Shown here in pieces: positions 57,113 through 64,000 of a stretch of 64,000 nt of DNA; positions within the stretch are counted from its first letter, which is position 1, and every line of letters starts with the position of its first letter. The notes beneath the pieces were generated by a model, which had not been told where the DNA came from, made no database searches, and saw only the letters and a program-made list of their open reading frames with translations. The stretch is from contig QANZ01011517.1 in NCBI GenBank assembly GCA_003254925.1, forward strand, positions 2,199 through 66,198, read 5' to 3'. Position numbers and translations under genes: made by a program. Origin of the DNA: Chamaecrista fasciculata (taxonomy: Eukaryota; Streptophyta; Magnoliopsida; Fabales; Fabaceae).

Positions 57113-57288
57113 GGGAAGTAGATTCTCTGCATTCTCACTCTCTATATTTTTTGTACATTTTAGAGAGAGAACGTGTGGGTCCTACAAAATAATAAATATT
57201 TGAGACTCACACTTTCTCTCTCTACTTATTCCTTTGTTTCTCTAAAATACATAAGTGTAAAAGATAAAATGCAAAGGATCCGAATCCC
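57113..57288. mobile_element. Second copy of the 198-bp Mutator-type MITE
   Basis: Ends GGGAAGTAGATTCTCTGCATT and, inverted, GGGATTCGGATCCTTTGCATT. Shares ttttttgtacattttagagag and tcacactttctctctct with 39294-39491. No target duplication is recognisable. Confidence 0.75.
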
Positions 57289-57654
57289 TTTAAGAATAAC
57301 CCTTCTCCATTAAATCAATCATTGGAGATCTCTTCATCAATCTATACTCACATGAATGTCAACATTCTGAATCGACAACTGTTACATTTTTTTTCATCCA
57401 TAACAATAGAGGATGCCTACACACCTTCAGTTTAACTTTGAATAAATGAAGATGAACCTCCCTCCACATTTGGCGTACTGTTTCTCTGTGGCAATAAGCT
57501 CTTTTGGAGTAGCCTATGTTTGGACAATTTAAAATTAGGATGGAAAGTAATTTTTGCAAGTATTCGAGTTACTTTCTTTAATAATTTTAATATGTTTGAA
57601 GAACAATTACCTCCCAAAATTTACATTCCTTCCACCAAACTCAATCATGAGGAC

Positions 57655-58296
57655 TAGGGGTGAGCACGGGTTGGGTTGAGGCGGGTTGAGGGGAAATCTC
57701 AGCCCAACCCGCACATCAATCTGCGGGTTGGGTTTTATGATTTTTAAAACTCAACCCGAACCAACCCAATCCGCAAAGTTGCGGGTTGGGTTGGGTTGAA
57801 CCCGCGGGTTGAGTTTGTAAATTTTTTTTTATAATTTTTATTAAAAAAAATATTATTATAAATTTGTGGGTAGTGAATAAAAAAACTTACACATAAAATA
57901 TGTTAAAAAACATAGATTATATATATATAAATCAATTAAAATATATTCTATAAAATATGTAAATGTAATACATATATGTAATTATGTAAATTTTAAAATC
58001 AAAATATCTTATTTATAAAGAACTAATAGTATAAATACATAAGAAATCATACAAAATTTATATAAAAATATATAAATATTTATAAAAAATAAATTAAAAA
58101 ATAAAAAAAAAAATATGCGGGCTCGCGGGTTGGGTTGGGTTGAAAAACTCCAAACCCGCAACCCAACCCGCAAGTGTGCGGGTTGAGAATTTTGAACCCA
58201 AACCAACCCGCGAACCCGAACCAACCCAACCCATAGCTGCGAGTTGGGTTGGTTTCTGCGGGCTCGCGAGTTGGCGGGTTGGTTTGCTTACCCCTA
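57655..58296. mobile_element. Non-autonomous hAT element, 642 bp
   Basis: Ends TAGGGGTGAGCA and, inverted, TAGGGGTAAGCA. A perfect 8-bp duplication ATGAGGAC flanks it (57647-57654 and 58297-58304), diagnostic for hAT. The body is made of (c)gggttggg / cccaaccc(g) runs on both sides of an AT-rich centre. No transposase. Confidence 0.92.
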
Positions 58297-58304
58297 ATGA
58301 GGAC

Positions 58305-58545
58305 CTACAATCTCACTAATTGTGGCAAAGCTTGGGTCTTCACTATTAGTGGGCTTGCTCTTCACCATTCTAGACAAATCTTGTCTCATAAATTGAGAAA
58401 ACAAAGAAGATAAATTTGTAAAGGCACCAACATTTGCAAGAGGTGTATCACTAACAAAGTTTGTCACTTGTTTCTTCCCAGCTCCTTTCTTTCTTCAAAT
58501 CTCTATACCAATCAGGATAACCTTTCAACACAAAATCTCTAAATT
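58305..58545 (-). pseudogene. Copia Gag fragment, minus strand
   Basis: Minus-strand translation gives GYPDWYRDLKKER, a sequence often found after the Copia Gag zinc knuckle. After one frame change it reads QVTNFVSDTPLANVGAFTNL, FMRQDLSRMVKSKP and FATISEIVGPH. It then meets the hAT element inserted at 58304. Nothing clearly Copia is recognisable beyond the insertion. A relic. Confidence 0.55.
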
Positions 58546-58830
58546 AGGTCTTGTTTGATTCTGTAAAACATTAATTTGTTTTTTAGATTTGTAGAATATT
58601 TTAAGAGAACAATATTATCAAACAATTTTTTTATTTTATTTTATTATTTTTTAAAACAAAACACTGTTTACCAAGATAACCTTTCAACCCAAAATCTTTA
58701 AGTTGGGCCTTTTTTTATTACGTAAAACATTAATTTATTTTTTAGATTTGTAAAATATTTTAACAGAACAATATTATCAAACAAATTATTTATTTTATTA
58801 TTTTTTAAAACAAAAAACTATTTTTTAAAG
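58516..58830. repeat. 159-bp tandem duplication
   Basis: gataacctttcaac(a/c)caaaatct at 58516 recurs at 58675, with gtaaaacattaattt(g/a)ttttttag and aacaatattatcaaaca in both. Confidence 0.8.
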
Positions 58831-59022
58831 TAGAATTGAATTGAACAAGATCCAATCTTTTTCTTGCATTTTGTTGTGTGGAATAAGGGAGATTTTATAG
58901 TTTTTTAGGAACCCGGATCCCCGGTAGTTCTTTACTGTGCATTTCTCCAATTCATTTAATCTTGGCCGTTCATTTAATTCATCGTCTAAAAACATGCCAC
59001 GTCGTCTATACTAATTAGCTAA

Positions 59023-59300
59023 GAGTAAACTAGAAAATTCGTCCCTGAATTTATCACTCGCTTGCAAATTGGTCCTTGAATTTGTGAAATTGTACAACCA
59101 GGTCCTCGAATTTTGCTGACTCGTTGCATGTTGATCCCTCCGTCAACCTAACCTTCCAAAAAATGCTGAGGTGTGTCGTTAGTGTGTTGAGTTGGCCGTT
59201 AAGTGCTAACGTGGCACGCTAATTGCCACGTCAGCACCAATTATGAAAGTAAAAAACATGTCACTTGTGTAATTTTAGCCAAATTAGTAAAAGACATAAA
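59023..59300. repeat. Partial relative of the 21.1-kb hairpin family
   Basis: gagtaaactagaaaattcg and the following 'ggtccttgaattt' units resemble the 21102-21408 arm; no inverted partner is present at the far side. Confidence 0.45.
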
Positions 59301-60549
59301 AAAAAATTGGACTCTCTAGCATTTTAGTCCCTGGCCCATTTTTATACCCTAAATCAAACCCCAATCTTCCAACCCACACGAACCCTAGCCTCAACCCATC
59401 CACACCCAAACACTCGAATCGTAACCATTGGCACCACGAACCCAACCATCATAACCCACTCCCCTAGCTCACTTCGAACCAAACCCTAGCCATCTCCAAA
59501 CCATTGGAACCAAAATCTCAAACCCATTCCTCAAAACTTATTTTGAGTTTTTGAGTGCAATTTAAGCTAGATTTCAGTGAGTATTGGAGTTTTTTTTTAG
59601 AGATTTCTTGAGTTTCCTAGCGATTTCTGTGCATTTTCTGGCGAGATCGGTGAGATTTTTGCTGGGTTCAAACTTTCTGCATTTTTCAATTTAGTCCTTG
59701 CATATTTGCATAAAAAAATAAACATAAAAACACGATTAAAAGAAAAAAAAAAGAAAATGAAAAAAAGACGTAAGCAGAGGAGAAGGAGAAGGAGAAAGGA
59801 AAAGAAAGGTGAAAGCTATATTTTAAGCCCCCATCTTCATACTTCCTGTTGTTTCATTAAGGTCCTTTAACTTTGTTGTAGGGATTGGAGTGAAGTTTTA
59901 GAGAAGTTTCTAGGGTTAGTTTTTGAATTAAACTCTGGACCAAAATAAGTCAGGAAAACTTAAAGATGAGTCCCTGAATATACAGTTTAGTCCTGAAATC
60001 TTTAAATTCTTTTCATTTGAGTCCTAAGTTCACAAAATAAAATTAAGAAAACTTCCAAAATACCTCTAAACATTCCAGTTTAGTCCTAGTCCATTGATCT
60101 TTCAGAAATCAGACCAACAATGCAGAAAGAACGAGAAAAGGCAAATATGCATAGGGACTAAACTGAAAAATGCAGAAAGTTTGAACCTACCGAAAATCTT
60201 ACCGATCTCGCCGAAAAATGAACAGAAATTGTCGGGAAACTCAAGAAATCTATGAAAAGCTCCAATACTCACTGAAATCTTGCTTAAACCACACTCAAAA
60301 ACTCAAAATAAGTTAATGGGAATGAGTTTGGGATTTTGGTTCCAATGGTTTGGAGATGGCTAGGGTTTGGTTCGAAGTGAGCTAGGGGAGTGGGTTATGG
60401 TGGTTAGGTTCGTGGTGCCAATGGTTGGGGTGAGCGTTTGGGGTTGGATTGGTTGAGGCTAGGGTTCGTGTGAGTTGGGAGATTGAGGTTTAATTTTGGG
60501 TATAAGAATGGGTTAGGGACTAAAATGTTGGAGAGTCCAAGTTTTTTTA
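59301..60549. mobile_element. Large foldback: ~410-bp arms around a 420-bp centre
   Basis: 59301-59717 is inverted at 60137-60549. Shared pieces include ttggactctc, tcacttcgaaccaaaccctag, tctccaaaccattggaacc, gatcggtgagattttt and aactttctgcatttttcag/aattt. Mismatches are scattered, roughly one in ten by eye. No transposase; centre is AT/GA-rich without a frame. Confidence 0.8.
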
Positions 60550-60589
60550 TTTTTTTGGCCAAAATCTTATTTTAGTCCCTAATGCTTTT

Positions 60590-60745
60590 CTAAACTTTTG
60601 TTTTGGTCCCTAATATTCAGGTTTGAGACAAGAGAAATATGATCATATTCAATAGTTAAAGGCCAATTATGAAACTTTTGAAAAATATTAAGGCCCAAAA
60701 CAAAACAAAAAATTATTAAGGACCAAAATAGAACTTTGAGATTGG
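60590..60745. repeat. Family C fragment
   Basis: gagaaatatgatcatattcaatagtt and the flanking 'ggtcccta' units match family C phrases seen at 7.8 and 39.7 kb. Confidence 0.45.
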
Positions 60746-60749
60746 AGAG

Positions 60750-61268
60750 ATAATAGTATTTAATATGATTAATATGCATTAAACTAATTTTAAATATGAT
60801 TAATAATTTATTAAATATGATTAATATGCATCAATAATAAAAATTAATTTAATAAACAAGATTTTGAAATCTGATAAATAAAATATTTAAAAAATATTTC
60901 AAGAGATAAATTGATAAATTCAAAAAAATTAAAAAATTAAAAAATACATATATATGATAAAACTAATTTTAAAAATTAAATTCATATAGAATAATAAATT
61001 ATATCAATGAATTTTTACTATAATATCTCATATTTGTATTTTAAAAACTTTTAAAAAGATATATAATTTTTTAGTATATATCATGTATATATTATAAACA
61101 CACACTTGAATGTATGATATTTTATTTTGATTGAAGAAAAATAAAAAAAAAATGATTTATATTTTAAGTATATCACAGTTCGAACCCATGCAAATAGTAA
61201 GAAAATTCAGTAGAGGCCACCAACCAATTTGGCTACAAATTTTAATTGGAGTACTTATACATTTATGA

Positions 61269-61310
<42 letters not shown>
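60750..61310. other. AT-rich DNA with TG/TA microsatellite
   Basis: No gene. (TG)n(TA)n at 61269-61309. Confidence 0.6.
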
Positions 61311-61313
<3 letters not shown>

Positions 61314-61426
61314 TATAAATTTTGGGGGGAGCTAGGGGTGACACTTACCGTTTTAAGGGCGGATCAAAACCCTAACGAATTAAAACCGGATTCAGAAACC
61401 CCTGGATTCTTCGAATAGAACCGGAA

Positions 61427-61819
61427 TCTGTTGAAGGCCAAAACGCCGATCTCGATTCCTTGTTGTGGTCGTTTCTCCTTAGCCTCGCCTGCGCTGAATT
61501 CACACACAATCTCAGCCTCCTCGCCGACGCCGTCGCCAGAATCAGTCGCCGCTGCGACGACGGAAACCTCCGTTCATTCGATCGGATCCTTCGCGAGTTC
61601 TCGGATTCGGGTCACGACCTGCACGGTGGGTAATTTCAAACCCGAAGGAAATCGAAGCCAAATACAAGAAAATGGAACGGTATGTTACGATTTCTGCGAC
61701 TCTGTACAGAGAAATCGACGAGCTCTCAGTTTTGGAAAAGAAATCCAAATCTCACTCTAATAATAATACCAACAACGAGAACGAGAAATTCTTCGAGCTA
61801 CAGAAAATCGTTTGGCAGA

Positions 61820-61820
<1 letters not shown>
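61427..61820 (+). pseudogene. Fragment of a DUF668 / PSI1-like gene, frameshifted and truncated
   Basis: One frame (from about 61427) reads DLDSLLWSFLLSLACAEF, then LADAVARISRRCDDGNLRSF and ILREFSDSGHDLH, and stops at TAA near 61631. The next frame continues at once with NPKEIEAKYKKMERYVTISA and LYREIDELSVLEKKS, then KFFELQKIVWQNQ, ending in an AG microsatellite at 61822. This is the order of conserved blocks in plant DUF3475/DUF668 proteins (PSI1-like, At3g23160/At5g51670 group), which act in growth and hormone signalling, partly at the membrane. One base appears to be missing near 61627. The upstream DUF3475 start and the whole downstream DUF668 half are absent. Family recall is mine and unsearched. 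A sequencing error at the frameshift is possible, but the abrupt end argues for a pseudogene. Confidence 0.75.

Positions 61821-61821
<1 letters not shown>

Positions 61822-61867
<46 letters not shown>
61822..61867. repeat. AG microsatellite
   Basis: About 22 AG units, directly ending the DUF668-like sequence. Confidence 0.95.
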
Positions 61868-61870
<3 letters not shown>

Positions 61871-62029
61871 ATTTTGTGTTTTTGGGTAAATTCACTTAAA
61901 ATCTTAATTTACTTCATTTTCTTATGTTTTGATCCTATTATAAAAAGAAAAGGACCTTAATATAAGAAAATAAAACTTTTGGGGATGAAAGTTTATTTTT
62001 CCTCTTTTTTTAACGGAAAAATGGATGGA

Positions 62030-62155
62030 AAACGTTAGAGGGACCAACTTTTTCAAGTTTTGCATAACTGGGGGACCAATATGGAACAAAAAATAACTGG
62101 GGGACCTATTTGGAACAAGGAGCATAACTGGGGGACCAAAATAGGACTTTAGCCA
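62030..62155. repeat. Short tandem 'ataactgggggacc' repeats
   Basis: Three to four ~33-bp units of (c)ataactgggggacc(a/t)a followed by 'tggaacaa'; probably one arm of a foldback element. Confidence 0.6.
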
Positions 62156-62159
62156 TATA

Positions 62160-63405
62160 AATATTTTAAGATGGGTTCATGAGTTGGGTTGGGTTGGGTC
62201 AACATTTGATTTCATAGGTCATGATCCACTCATGACTCATTTAACAAATATAAATGGGTCAATGGCCCATTTACAACCCAACCCAACTATACATGGGCCA
62301 AATTGAGTTTGAACTCTCCGGTCTACTCTTACTCCTCTTATGGTTTCCACTTCATCTACCTCTCTGCGTAATTGAAAAAAAAAAATCACAGTTAATCCTC
62401 AGGTGCATTTTTTTTTTCTCTTCTTTTTCACTTTAGGGGATCCAATTTCTTTCTTTAGATGATAATATATGATTATGTTATTTAAAAATATAGGACCCAC
62501 AACTCCATTCGCTAAATACAAATTGAGCTCACAATAGCACCTTAATACTTCTTCCTTTTAGAGATAATAAAATGAGTGTGGCTGAAGAATGTTTATCAGG
62601 ATCTGTCTTTCACTTCTTTCACTAGTGTGTTTAGAGTTTTGAGTTTAGAGCCGAAGAGGCTAAAACAATGGTTTATACTATACTTGGAATACGATTTCCT
62701 GTTCTTACTTCACTCTACAAGTTGTCGCAACCGAGCTTTCATGTCGATCGTAGTAGGACTGCACATCTCTCTTTCTACATGAACATAGATTCAGTTTCTC
62801 CTAATTTTCTTACCTCATTCTCACTCTTTTTTTTGTTATTTTGTTTTTTTGGTATAGTTGAGATTCTTTACTTAATTATCTCTCTAATTCAATTCATTGT
62901 TGGAGTTAAAGCCAGTGTTTGCTCATGTCGAGAGGCAATCTTATCATATCCTTGAGCCCACAGGTGGAACGATGGACGATGAGAATGAAGATGGTGGGTC
63001 TCGCAGTCCAAAATCTAATCCCATCACGAGTATTCTGTGTTGAACGGCACACGTTGCATGCTAAGCTTGTATTGTAGTTACATTGACACATAACCTTATA
63101 ACTTCTATATAATAATGGATTGATTAGTATGAATTCTTTGAAATGGGGCCACTTGTTTGAAATTCATAGGTACTTTTGTATGAATTTGAGTTGATCAACT
63201 TATAATTAATTTTTTTAATAATTAAATTAAAAAATATAATAATCCTTAAAAAAAATCAGTATAACCTAATTTTTTTTGGTATAAAATCAATATACCCTAT
63301 TTATTGAAGCTATCTCAAGCCTAGACGCCACACATGGTACATGATCATGATAGTAGGATACATACAATATCACCTCACTCAAACTCCCATAATTCTATAA
63401 ATCAA
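62160..63405. other. Intergenic, no gene recognised
   Basis: 62170-62295 has gggttgggttggg phrases like the hAT MITEs. 62570-63070 has less AT-biased sequence with short open frames on both strands, but I recognise no domain. It may be a decayed gene or repeat. Confidence 0.35.
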
Positions 63406-63408
63406 AAA

Positions 63409-63906
63409 GGTCAAAATATCAAATTGGTCCCAATTATATAGAAGAGATTTTAAATTGGTCTTAAATATTTTATTTATTTTAGATTGGTCCTACATATTTT
63501 TATAATTTTTCAAATTGTTCTCAAACTTACTTTCATAGCGCAATTTGAGCTCGTTTACTAATGATTTCAACTGGGTAGAGAAAGAACTCTTTAAGAGTTA
63601 ACAAATAGTTTTGAAATCATCACATTCAAACTTGAAATAAGAGAGATATGACCAACTTTATTTGTTTTATTATCAAATGATCGACGCACTTTCGGGACCG
63701 ATTTGACGTCACGTGTTGATGATCCAAATTGGACAAAGAAAGTACTCGTCAAAAGTAATATATAGCTTTGAATTCATTATATTTGAATTTAAAATGAGAG
63801 AGATGGAGCCACATGTTCAGTAGCTTGGGACCAATTTAAAAAATTATAAAAATATATAAGACCAATCTAAAGTAAATGAGATATGGACCAATTTGAGGTT
63901 TTGACC
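63409..63906. mobile_element. Family C inverted-repeat element, most complete copy
   Basis: GGTCAAAATATCAAATTGGTCC at left is inverted at right (ggaccaatttgaggttttgacc). Inner halves share gatga(t/c), gagagagatatgacc-type phrases in direct orientation. Flanks aatcaaaaa and aataaaaat match at 7 of 9. Confidence 0.7.
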
Positions 63907-64000
63907 AATAAAAATTAAATCTACAATTTTCTATTTTTTCTTTGTTGTTCTTTTCAACCAAAGCCTACAATCCTATTATCTACAATCTACATGCTAAATG

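Noticed and set aside
62576..63091. Overlapping 60-95 aa frames suggesting a gene
   Set aside because: No recognisable domain, conflicting strands, no convincing splice structure.

Overview
The window is nuclear DNA from a eudicot plant, possibly a woody one; I cannot name the species. The evidence is GT-AG introns, very AT-rich intergenic DNA, plant-type Copia and Gypsy LTR elements primed by initiator tRNA-Met, a tRNA-derived SINE, many miniature inverted-repeat elements, and three plant gene families: a CC-NB-LRR resistance gene of the At4g27190/RPS2-like class, ribosomal protein eL32, and the tRNA-modification dioxygenase ALKBH8. Two assembly gaps (15520-16136 and 42652-43121) interrupt it.

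Layout. 1-4289: a rearranged Copia element whose left LTR is joined directly to its RNase H end, inserted into the tail of a LINE. 4379-8600: a 781-bp inverted-repeat element, a Harbinger-type MITE and AT-rich DNA. 8611-16601: a complete Copia element with nearly identical LTRs and a 5-bp target duplication but a decayed interior. 16689-21408: a run of foldback elements. 21586-28199: the NLR gene, broken by loss of most of its NB-ARC domain, two frame breaks and a 1.3-kb TRIM-like retroelement; it carries an unusual exon-rich C-terminal extension ending in a coiled coil. 28200-33525: palindromes, a solo LTR and dispersed repeats. 33526-38745: a Copia element with an open gag frame and dead pol.

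39300-42516: the intact three-exon RPL32 gene with a site II/telo-box promoter. 44301-44486: a SINE. 45123-54330, minus strand: an intact ALKBH8 gene (RRM plus 2OG-Fe(II) oxygenase, 343 aa in seven coding exons). Its introns hold a gag-only Gypsy-type element, a 1.37-kb foldback element and a tandem duplication. 54335-63906: foldback and hAT-type MITEs, a degenerate Copia gag fragment and a frameshifted fragment of a DUF668 (PSI1-like) gene.

Only RPL32 and ALKBH8 look like intact host genes. The genes do not form a pathway; the window mainly records layered transposition. The most notable signals are: a young LTR insertion with a long-dead interior; four tiny poly(A) insertions with perfect 12-19 bp target duplications, plus a fifth degraded one; a MITE whose empty site survives in a duplicated copy 7 kb away; the NLR with an excised NB-ARC and a C-terminal extension; and possible post-transcriptional control points in ALKBH8. 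I found no clearly new multi-gene system.
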